A stretch of 64,000 bases of DNA from Streptomyces sp. NBC_00249 (GTDB lineage: Bacteria; Actinomycetota; Actinomycetes; Streptomycetales; Streptomycetaceae). Made by a program: the position numbers and the translations under genes. The DNA is taken from assembly GCF_026342355.1 (NCBI RefSeq), contig NZ_JAPEMV010000008.1:186001-250000 (forward strand), written 5' to 3'. Positions 16,728 through 24,043 of the stretch are shown piece after piece (within the stretch, counting starts at the first letter, position 1; every line of letters begins with the position of its first letter). Under the pieces are notes generated by a model. That model saw nothing but the letters and a program-made list of their open reading frames with translations, had not been told where the DNA came from and did no database searches.

Positions 16728-17669
16728 CTACTCGTCGGCCGGCTTGCCGGACACACTGGCGGACGGGGTGACCGTGACGGTGACCGTCGGGGTGGGCTTG
16801 GGCCCCTCGGGCTTCGGCGGCAGAACGGCGTCGCGCGGGTCCTCGCGCGGGGGCATGACCACCACGCCGACGATGTCCAGGCGGGAGAATCCGACGAAGG
16901 GCCGGACCCAGACGGTGCGGGTCAGGTCGCCGCGCGAGGGGTCGACCTTGACGACCTCGCCGATGGGGACGCCCGGCACGAAGGGCTTGTTGCCGCGCGA
17001 GCCGAAGGTGACGAGCCGGTCGCCCGGGTTGATCTTGGCCTTGCCGTTGAGCATCTGGACGGACAGGGCGCGGTCGCCCTGGCCGGTGGCGAAGCCGAGT
17101 TCGCCGGTCTTCTCCAGGCGGGTGCCGACGGTGAAGTCGGGGTCGTTGGCGAGGACCACGGTGGCGGTGTCGGGGCCGACGGTCGCGACGCGGCCGACGA
17201 GTCCGTCCCCGTTGAGGACGGTCATGTCGCGCTCGATGCCGTCCTTGCTGCCCGCGTCGATGGTGACGGTCCAGGAGAAGCCCTGGGCCGCTCCTATTCC
17301 GATGACCTCCGCGCCCTTGATGCCGTACTGTCCGGCGCCGGCGCGCTTGAGCATCTCGTCGAGCTCGTGGATGCGGCTTCGGGTCTGGTCGTCGCTGCCC
17401 AGCTTGGCCTTCAGGACGGTGTTCTCGCGCTCCAGGGTCGCGATCCGGCTGTGGCGCTCGCCGGAGTCCCGTACGGCCCCTATGGCGTGCGCGACCGGGT
17501 CCACCGCGGTCGCCACGCCCTTCTCGACCGGACCGAAGACCGCCGCGGCGGCCTGCCGGGCACCGTCCACCGGCGACTCCTCGCCCGCCCTGATGTCCAC
17601 CGTGATCAATGCGAACGCGATGGCGATCAGAAGCACCAGGAGCAGCCGGCTCTCTCGTGTGTCCCTCAC
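16728..17669 (-). CDS. mreC: Rod shape-determining protein MreC
   Basis: MreC is a bitopic protein that links the MreB filament to the periplasmic synthases. The 313 residues comprise one N-terminal membrane helix (about 8-28, LLLVLLIAIAFALITV), a coiled coil with heptad Leu/Glu around 75-105, and the MreC beta-barrel domain with conserved VGRV and GDRLVTFGS. The C-terminal Pro/Thr/Val tail (TPTVTVTVTP) is typical of Streptomyces MreC. GTG 17669 gives (M)RDTRESR. It starts 167 bp after mreB; an inverted repeat GATCCGCCG/CGGCGGATC at 17762-17801 in that gap may reduce read-through. Confidence 0.93.
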   Translation of the reverse strand: MRDTRESRLLLVLLIAIAFALITVDIRAGEESPVDGARQAAAAVFGPVEKGVATAVDPVAHAIGAVRDSGERHSRIATLERENTVLKAKLGSDDQTRSRIHELDEMLKRAGAGQYGIKGAEVIGIGAAQGFSWTVTIDAGSKDGIERDMTVLNGDGLVGRVATVGPDTATVVLANDPDFTVGTRLEKTGELGFATGQGDRALSVQMLNGKAKINPGDRLVTFGSRGNKPFVPGVPIGEVVKVDPSRGDLTRTVWVRPFVGFSRLDIVGVVVMPPREDPRDAVLPPKPEGPKPTPTVTVTVTPSASVSGKPADE

Positions 17670-17836
17670 GTGCGGCGGCCGTGCCTTCCTCGTAGAAACT
17701 CGTGCGGCGGAGCCGCTCCGGCGGAGCCGGGGTTCCGACCGGACTGTGCCTGTATATCAACGATCCGCCGCACCGGCGCGGTAGCACCCGTACGGCGGAT
17801 CCTTGTGTTCCACATGCCCCATTACCGGGGGTTCGA

Positions 17837-18856
17837 TCACCGCCGGGGCTGGGCGTCCAGGACCTGCTGGAGTGCTTCGAACTCCTCGACGCACTTGCCG
17901 GAGCCCAGGGCCACGGAGTCGAGGGGGTCCTCCGCGATGTGGATCGGCATGCCGGTCTCGCGGCGCAGCCGCTCGTCGAGGCCGCGCAGCAGGGCGCCGC
18001 CGCCGGTCAGCACGATGCCGCGGTCCATGATGTCGCCGGAGAGTTCCGGCGGGCACTTGTCGAGGGTGGTCTTGACGGCGTCGACGATGGCGTTGACGGG
18101 CTCCTCGATGGCCTTGCGGACCTCGGCGGCCGAGATGACGACCGTCTTGGGCAGGCCCGAGACGAGGTCACGGCCGCGGATCTCGGTGTGCTCGTCCTTG
18201 TCGAGGTCGTACGCCGACCCGATCGTGATCTTGATCTGCTCGGCGGTGCGCTCGCCGAGGAGGAGCGAGTACTCCTTCTTGATGTGCTGGATGATCGCGT
18301 TGTCCAGCTCGTCGCCGGCGACCCGGATGGACTGCGCCGTGACGATTCCGCCGAGGGAGATGACGGCGACCTCGGTGGTGCCGCCGCCGATGTCCACGAC
18401 CATGTTGCCGGTGGCCTCGTGGACGGGCAGGCCCGCGCCGATGGCCGCAGCCATGGGCTCTTCGATGATGTGCACCTGACGGGCGCCGGCCTGCGTGGAC
18501 GCCTCGATGACGGCGCGTCGCTCCACTCCCGTGATGCCGGAGGGCACGCAGACCACGACGCGCGGGCGGGCCAGGTAGCGGCGCTTGTGGATCTTGAGGA
18601 TGAAGTACCGGAGCATACGCTCGGTGATCTCGAAGTCGGCGATCACGCCGTCCTTGAGGGGCCGTACGGCGACGATGTTGCCGGGCGTCCGGCCGATCAT
18701 CTTCTTCGCCTCGGAGCCGACCGCGAGAATTCCGCCGGTGTTCGTGTTGATGGCGACCACGGACGGCTCGTTGAGAACGATTCCCCGGCCCCTCACGTAC
18801 ACCAGCGTGTTGGCGGTCCCGAGGTCGATCGCCATGTCACGGCCGATGAACGACAT
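17837..18856 (-). CDS. mreB: Rod shape-determining protein MreB
   Basis: Actin-like ATPase that organises wall synthesis; in Streptomyces it is needed mainly for sound spores. The 339-residue product MSFIGRDMAIDLGTANTLVY has phosphate-1 motif DLGTANT, phosphate-2 VVDIGGGTTEVAV and adenosine motif VLTGGGALLRGL. I use ATG 18856 because AAGGGGAACAAC lies at the right distance; ATG 18877 would add MGNKGNN. It heads the mreBCD-pbp2-rodA cluster and is about 60% identical by eye to the second copy at 21661. Confidence 0.97.
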   Translation of the reverse strand: MSFIGRDMAIDLGTANTLVYVRGRGIVLNEPSVVAINTNTGGILAVGSEAKKMIGRTPGNIVAVRPLKDGVIADFEITERMLRYFILKIHKRRYLARPRVVVCVPSGITGVERRAVIEASTQAGARQVHIIEEPMAAAIGAGLPVHEATGNMVVDIGGGTTEVAVISLGGIVTAQSIRVAGDELDNAIIQHIKKEYSLLLGERTAEQIKITIGSAYDLDKDEHTEIRGRDLVSGLPKTVVISAAEVRKAIEEPVNAIVDAVKTTLDKCPPELSGDIMDRGIVLTGGGALLRGLDERLRRETGMPIHIAEDPLDSVALGSGKCVEEFEALQQVLDAQPRR

Positions 18857-19162
18857 GTTGTTCCCCTTGTTCCCCATGAGGAGCGTCTGGCCTTCCAGTT
18901 GATAGCGGCTGCTGTCAGGTCGGCGAGGTGGGTGTGTGGGTGGAGGCCCCATCGTAGTGCCGCAGGTACGGACATCGCGCGACGGGACTCCGGCAATCCC
19001 GCCGGATCGGATACCCGCCCCCTTAGTGGTGACGTCGTGTCCTGTCCTTGCGTTCCCGGTCGGCGGCACCTATACCGAAGGGCGACCGAAATTACTTCGG
19101 TCGCCCCAGGTCATGAGCGCTATTTGGCTGATGTCTCGTCAGGAAAGACTGTTCCGCGCAGA
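18857..19162. other. Non-coding gap between ndk and mreB
   Basis: This 306-bp gap holds the ndk terminator at its right side and must hold the mreB promoter(s) read to the left. I see no credible small gene in either strand and no clear -35/-10 pair. Confidence 0.6.
19080..19106 (-). terminator. Terminator after ndk
   Basis: A perfect 11-bp stem GGGCGACCGAA / TTCGGTCGCCC with loop ATTAC lies 57 bp past the ndk stop. Confidence 0.8.
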
Positions 19163-19573
19163 TCAGAGAGCGGGGAAGAAGAGCTTCAGCTCGCGCTCCG
19201 CGGACTCCTCGGAATCCGAGGCGTGGATGAGGTTCTCCCGGGTGATGGTGCCGAAGTCACCCCTGATGGAACCGGGCGCGGCCGCGATCGGATCGGTGGG
19301 CCCGGCCAGCTGGCGGACACCCTCGATCACACGTTCCCCTTCGACCGCCAGGGCGACGACGGGACCGCTGGACATGAAGCCCATGAGGGGCTCGTAGAAA
19401 GGCCTGCCCTTGTGCTCACCGTAGTGGGCCTCCAGGGTCTCCAGGTCCAGGGTGCGCAGCTCCAGCGCGGGAACGGTCCAGCCGGCCTTCCGCTCGATAC
19501 GGCCGATGATCTCGCCGATCAGGCCGCGCCTGACGGCGTCGGGCTTGAGCAGGACGAGAGTGCGCTGGGTCAT
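19163..19573 (-). CDS. ndk: Nucleoside-diphosphate kinase
   Basis: This enzyme moves the gamma phosphate from ATP to other NDPs through a phospho-His. The 136-residue protein has the conserved start TLVLLKPDAVRRGLIGEII and the active-site His in NLIHASDS (near residue 117). ATG 19573 has AAGGAG upstream. It lies 64 bp after the DUF4233 gene and may be in one unit with folC. Confidence 0.98.
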   Translation of the reverse strand: MTQRTLVLLKPDAVRRGLIGEIIGRIERKAGWTVPALELRTLDLETLEAHYGEHKGRPFYEPLMGFMSSGPVVALAVEGERVIEGVRQLAGPTDPIAAAPGSIRGDFGTITRENLIHASDSEESAERELKLFFPAL

Positions 19574-19637
19574 GTGACAACTCCTTGCGGCATACGGGTG
19601 CGGTAGGGCGAATCTACAGGGCCGAACGGGGCCCCCG

Positions 19638-19997
19638 TCACGCAGCGTCAGGGGCAGGGGCTTCCGCCTGCGCCGCGGCCCAGCGGGCCTTGATCGTGTC
19701 GATGCGGCGGCCGTAGTGGACCGAGCACCACCACAGCGCCGCGAAGACCGTGCCCAGGATGAACATCGTGGGGACCACGAAGCCGCTCGCGATCAGACCG
19801 AGCTGCAGCGCCCAGCCGAGCTGCACCGCGCCGGGGCGCGAGAGCATCCCGCACAGCAGCAGCGACAGCAGCATCGTCACGCCGCAGACCGTCCACACCT
19901 GGGCCTGGGTCAGGTCCGGGTTCTTCATGGCCACCAGGCCCGCGAAGCCGACGATGAAGAATTCACCGATCAGCGTGCTCGCGCAGAGCGTGCGCAT
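19638..19997 (-). CDS. DUF4233 membrane protein
   Basis: A 119-residue protein with three to four membrane segments (about 6-25, 33-52, 58-78, 80-98), ending in a charged tail KARWAAAQAEAPAPD. In actinobacteria this family is almost always next to folC; here it begins 7 bp after the folC stop. Function is unknown; folate uptake or maturation has no direct support. Confidence 0.88.
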   Translation of the reverse strand: MRTLCASTLIGEFFIVGFAGLVAMKNPDLTQAQVWTVCGVTMLLSLLLCGMLSRPGAVQLGWALQLGLIASGFVVPTMFILGTVFAALWWCSVHYGRRIDTIKARWAAAQAEAPAPDAA

Positions 19998-20004
19998 CGA
20001 TCCC

Positions 20005-21543
20005 TCAGCCCCTCTTGAACAGCAGGCGGGCCTCGCCCACCGTGATCACGGAACCGGTCACCAGGACCCCGGCCCCTCCGAACTCGGCCTCTTCCTCCGC
20101 CAGGGTGATGGCCGCCTCCAGCGCATCGTCCAGCCGCGGCTCCACCTGCACCCGGTCCGGCCCGAAGACCTCGACCGCGACCGCCGCCAGCTCGTCCGCC
20201 GACATCGCCCGGTGGCTGGAGTTCTCCGTGACGACGACCTCCGCGCAGATCGGCTCGAAGGCCTCCAGGACCCCCTTGACGTCCTTGCCCTCGCTCGCCG
20301 CGAGCACGCCGATGAGGCGGCTGAAGCCGAAGGACTCCGTCACCGCCTCGGCGGTGGCCAGGGCCCCCGCCGGGTTGTGCGCGGCGTCCAGGACCACGGT
20401 CGGGCTGCGGCGCACGACCTCCATGCGGCCCGGCGAGGTCACCGAGGCGAACGCCCGCCGCACGGTCTCCGCGTCCAGCTCGCGCGCGTGCTCCCCGCCG
20501 ACGCCGAAGAAGGCCTCGACGGCCGCGAGCGCCACCGCCGCGTTGTGCGCCATGTGGGCCCCGTACAGCGGCAGGAAGATGCCGTCGTACTCGCCGCCCA
20601 CCCCGCGCAGGGTCAGCATCTGGCCGCCGACCGCCACCTCGCGGGAGACGACCCCGAACTCCATGCCCTCGCGGGCGACGGTCGCGTCGACCTCGACGGC
20701 CTTCTTCAGCAGCACCTGCGCCGCGTCGACCGGCTGCTGCGCCAGGATGACGGTGGCGTCCTGCTTGATGATGCCGCCCTTCTCCTGGGCGATCTCGGCG
20801 GGCGTGGAGCCCAGCCGGTCGGTGTGGTCGAGGCTGATCGGGGTGACCACCGCGACGGCGCCGTCGATCACGTTGGTGGCGTCCCAGCTGCCGCCCATGC
20901 CGACCTCGACGACGGCGGCGTCGACGGGGGCGTCCGCGAAGGCCGCGTAGGCCATGCCCGTCAGCACCTCGAAGAAGGACAGCCGGTACTCCTCGGCGGC
21001 GTCGACCATCTCCACGTACGGCTTGACGTCGTGGTACGTCTCGACGAAGCGCTCGGCGCTGATCGGCGCCCCGTCCAGGCTGATCCGCTCGGTGATCGAC
21101 TGCACGTGCGGGCTGGTGTAGCGGCCGGTGCGCAGCTCGAAGGCGTTGAGCAGGGCCTCGATCATGCGGGCCGTGCTCGTCTTGCCGTTGGTGCCGGTGA
21201 CGTGGATGGTCGGGTACGCGTGCTGCGGTGCGCCCAGGACGTCCATCAGCGCGGCGATCCGGCTGACGGACGGCTCCAGCTTGGTCTCGCCCCAGCGGCC
21301 GGCGAGCTCCTGCTCCACCTCCAGCAGCGCCTTCGCCACCTCGGGGTCCTCGGGGCGGGTGGGTACGGGGTCACCCGTCGGCGGTCCGGCCTGGGCGCGC
21401 AGGGTACGGCTGCCGGCCTCGATCACCGCCAGGTCGGGGTCGCGGCCGGATTCCTCCGCCACTATCTGGTCGAACTCGTCGGAGGAGTCGTGGGGGTGGT
21501 CGACGTCGTCGCGGTCGTGGCTCTCGGGCTGCTGCTCACTCAC
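20005..21543 (-). CDS. folC: Dihydrofolate synthase / folylpolyglutamate synthase
   Basis: FolC adds glutamate to dihydropteroate and folates in an ATP-dependent Mur-ligase-like reaction. Residues 1-75 form an acidic, unconserved extension (DDVDHPHDSSDEFDQ). The ligase core follows, with P-loop TGTNGKTSTARM near 116, the Mur-type HTDRLG segment, and the C-terminal domain DAAHNPAGA. GTG 21543 is the start of (M)SEQQPESHD; the core could also be reached from a later start, so the exact N-terminus is uncertain. It lies back to back with the mbl-type gene on the plus strand, 117 bp away. Confidence 0.93.
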   Translation of the reverse strand: MSEQQPESHDRDDVDHPHDSSDEFDQIVAEESGRDPDLAVIEAGSRTLRAQAGPPTGDPVPTRPEDPEVAKALLEVEQELAGRWGETKLEPSVSRIAALMDVLGAPQHAYPTIHVTGTNGKTSTARMIEALLNAFELRTGRYTSPHVQSITERISLDGAPISAERFVETYHDVKPYVEMVDAAEEYRLSFFEVLTGMAYAAFADAPVDAAVVEVGMGGSWDATNVIDGAVAVVTPISLDHTDRLGSTPAEIAQEKGGIIKQDATVILAQQPVDAAQVLLKKAVEVDATVAREGMEFGVVSREVAVGGQMLTLRGVGGEYDGIFLPLYGAHMAHNAAVALAAVEAFFGVGGEHARELDAETVRRAFASVTSPGRMEVVRRSPTVVLDAAHNPAGALATAEAVTESFGFSRLIGVLAASEGKDVKGVLEAFEPICAEVVVTENSSHRAMSADELAAVAVEVFGPDRVQVEPRLDDALEAAITLAEEEAEFGGAGVLVTGSVITVGEARLLFKRG

Positions 21544-21660
21544 GCACCCAGTCTACGGACGAGGACCCCGAGGACTTTCGGCCCGGCCGTTTCGGGACTT
21601 TCGCCGCGCGTCGCGACCGGATCGTTATGCAAGCCTTGCGACCAGGAGATTGGGGAACAA

Positions 21661-22719
21661 ATGCCGCAGGCCAGCACCGACAAGACAGCTTCCAGCCGCG
21701 ACATAGGGATAGACCTGGGGACCGCCAACACCCTCGTCTACGCACGGGGGTACGGGATCGTCCTCAATGAGCCGTCCGTGGTGGCCGTCAGGGCGGGCAC
21801 CACCACCGCCCTCGCCGTCGGGACCGAGGCCAAGGAGACCATCGGCCGCACCCCGGGCTCCATCACCGCGATCCGCCCCCTCAAGGACGGGGTGATCTGC
21901 GACTACGAGGCCGCCGAGGCGATGATCCGGCACTTCGTCCGCAAGGCGGTCCCCGGCCGGCGGCCGCGCACCCGGATGGTGATCTGCGTACCGTCCGGGG
22001 TGACCCCGGTGGAGCGGCGGGCCATCGTCCACGCCTCCACCCGCGCCGGGGCGAAGAGCGTGCACCTGATCGAGGAGCCCATGGCGGCGGCGATCGGGGC
22101 CGGGCTGCCGGTGGCCGAACCGCGCGGTTCGATGGTGGTGGACATCGGCGGCGGCACCTCCGAGGTGGCCGTGATCTCGCTGGGCGGCATCGTCACCTCG
22201 CAGTCGCTGCGCGTCGGCGGCGACCGGCTCGACGCGGCGATCATGGACCACGTGCGCAAGGAGCACTCGCTGCTCATCGGGGAGCGCACCGCCGAGGACG
22301 TCAAGGTCGCCATCGGCTCGGCCTGGCCGGTCCCGGAGCGGCCGGAGCTGGAGACCCGCACCTTCACGGTGCGCGGCCGCGAGAAGGTCGGCGGCATGCC
22401 CAAGACGCTGGAGCTGACCGCGCCGGGCGTGCGGGCCGCGCTGGACGAGCCCGTCGAGGCGATCATCGCCGCCGTCCGCACCACCCTGGAGGACTGCCCG
22501 CCCGAGCTGTCCGGCGACGTGATGGAGCACGGCATCGTCCTCACCGGCGGCGGCGCCCTGCTGCCCGGCCTGGACCTGCGCATCGCCTCCGCGACCGGCA
22601 TCCCCGTCTTCGTGGCGGACGACCCCCTGGACTGCGTGGCGCTGGGCTCCGGCAAGTGCGTGGAGAGCCTCGACACCCTCGAAGGGGGCGCCTTCGCCTC
22701 CGGGCTGCTGAAGGCCTGA
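21661..22719 (+). CDS. mbl: MreB-like actin homologue (Mbl type)
   Basis: A 352-residue MreB paralogue beginning MPQASTDKTASSRDIGIDLG. It keeps all nucleotide motifs: DLGTANT, VVDIGGGTSEVAV and HGIVLTGGGALLPGL. Unlike MreB at 17837, it has a short hydrophilic N-terminus in place of MSFIGRDM, and differs in one inserted segment (AWPVPERPELETRTFTV). The start ATG 21661 has GGGGAACAA in front, almost the same as mreB. It stands alone on the plus strand between folC and an orphan histidine kinase. Whether it is the functional equivalent of S. coelicolor Mbl is inference. Confidence 0.9.
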   Translation: MPQASTDKTASSRDIGIDLGTANTLVYARGYGIVLNEPSVVAVRAGTTTALAVGTEAKETIGRTPGSITAIRPLKDGVICDYEAAEAMIRHFVRKAVPGRRPRTRMVICVPSGVTPVERRAIVHASTRAGAKSVHLIEEPMAAAIGAGLPVAEPRGSMVVDIGGGTSEVAVISLGGIVTSQSLRVGGDRLDAAIMDHVRKEHSLLIGERTAEDVKVAIGSAWPVPERPELETRTFTVRGREKVGGMPKTLELTAPGVRAALDEPVEAIIAAVRTTLEDCPPELSGDVMEHGIVLTGGGALLPGLDLRIASATGIPVFVADDPLDCVALGSGKCVESLDTLEGGAFASGLLKA

Positions 22720-22731
22720 CCGGGGGCTGGC

Positions 22732-23892
22732 TCAGCCCTGCGGGACGGTCGCGATGACCACGTACGCGTCCTCGGTGCGGGTGGCGCTCAGGGTGCCGCC
22801 CAGGCTGCGGACGCGTTCGGACATGCTCGCGGTGCCCGAGCCCGCCGAGACGGGGGCGCGGCCGGGGGTGCGGTCGGGCAGGGCGTTGCTGACGGCGATG
22901 CGCAGCTGGGGACCCTCGGCGGCGATCGACACGTCGATGGTCTGGCCGTGCGCGTGCTTGGCGGCGTTGGTCAGGCACTCCTGGACCACCCGGTAGACGG
23001 CCGCCTGCCGCAGCGGCGACAGTCCGTGCGCCTCGGGGTCCATCACCAGGCGGACGGGCGAGCCGGCCCGGCCGCTCTCCTCGGCCAGCGCGGCCAGACC
23101 GTCCACTCCGGGGGTCGCGGCCCGCTCCCCGCGCTGCACGATGATCTCGTTGAGCACCAGGTGGGCCCGGCGCGCGGTGTCGGCGAGTTCCTCGAAGTCC
23201 TTCGCGTACCGCGTCTCGCGCGCCCGCATCGACAGCACTTCGGAGCGCACCGTCAGCAGGGTCAGCTCCCGTCCGACGAAGTCGTGGACGTCGCGGGCGA
23301 CGGAGGTGCGTTCCTGCTGCACCGCGCCCAGTACCGCCGCCTCCGCCCGCCGGGCCTCCAGCTCGCGCACCAGGTCGTGCCGGTAGGCGGCTATCCCGAC
23401 GGCCGAGGCGAGGACGCCGATGGGCACGACGAGGCTGAGGAAGGCGCTGAGGGTCTCGGCCCTCGGCTCGGGCCAGCCGGGCAGGCTGAACACGGCGAGC
23501 GCGAAGGCGACGTAGCCGAGGGTGGCCAGGATCCCGGCCCGGCGGCCCCGGTAGCGGCCGACGGAGTACAGGGCGAACTGGATCAGCGTCAGTTCGTGCA
23601 GCCATCCGATGAACAGCAGGGCCGTCAGGTACGGGATCCAGGGCAGCCGGCGCCGTACCACCAGGCTCGCGCAGCCGGCGGCCAGCACCAGGGCGGCGAG
23701 CCAGCCGTTGAGGGAGTTGTCGGCGGCGGCGAGGCCGGGGAGGTCCAGGGTCATGAGGGCCAGGCAGCCGAGCGCCGTGAGGACGTCGAGCGCCCGGGGC
23801 GATCCGGCCCAGCTCTCGGCCAGCCGCCGGCCGACGGCCACGGTCCGGTGGTACGCCGAGACGACGGGCTTGACGTGCATGTCCCCCATCAT
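22732..23892 (-). CDS. Sensor histidine kinase (NarL/HisKA_3 type), orphan
   Basis: The 386-residue kinase has about five membrane segments in residues 35-170, then a HisKA_3 dimerisation domain with the phospho-acceptor His in ARDVHDFVG, and a HATPase domain with N-box NAAKHAHG. No response regulator is near, so it is an orphan here. It ends 12 bp from the mbl gene, which converges on it. Three in-frame ATG codons (23892, 23889, 23880) are possible; none has an ideal Shine-Dalgarno site. The family often has ELHD at the acceptor; here it is DVHD, a mild change. Confidence 0.9.
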   Translation of the reverse strand: MMGDMHVKPVVSAYHRTVAVGRRLAESWAGSPRALDVLTALGCLALMTLDLPGLAAADNSLNGWLAALVLAAGCASLVVRRRLPWIPYLTALLFIGWLHELTLIQFALYSVGRYRGRRAGILATLGYVAFALAVFSLPGWPEPRAETLSAFLSLVVPIGVLASAVGIAAYRHDLVRELEARRAEAAVLGAVQQERTSVARDVHDFVGRELTLLTVRSEVLSMRARETRYAKDFEELADTARRAHLVLNEIIVQRGERAATPGVDGLAALAEESGRAGSPVRLVMDPEAHGLSPLRQAAVYRVVQECLTNAAKHAHGQTIDVSIAAEGPQLRIAVSNALPDRTPGRAPVSAGSGTASMSERVRSLGGTLSATRTEDAYVVIATVPQG

Positions 23893-23991
23893 CCGTGGTC
23901 GGCGCCCGGGATCGGTTCAGCCGACGGGACATATGAAGTGATATACGGCACTACGGGTCCCTCCGGACAGGGCCGGACGGCCCTCATGCGG

Positions 23992-24031
23992 AAGGGCCCC
24001 CGTACCGTCGGGCGACGGTACGGGGGCCCTT
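23992..24031. terminator. Perfect 19-bp terminator after valS
   Basis: Two perfect 19-nt arms (AAGGGCCCCCGTACCGTCG and its complement) have only GG between them. It lies 12 bp past the valS stop and shields the histidine kinase gene. Confidence 0.9.
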
Positions 24032-24043
24032 CGAAAGCCACGA

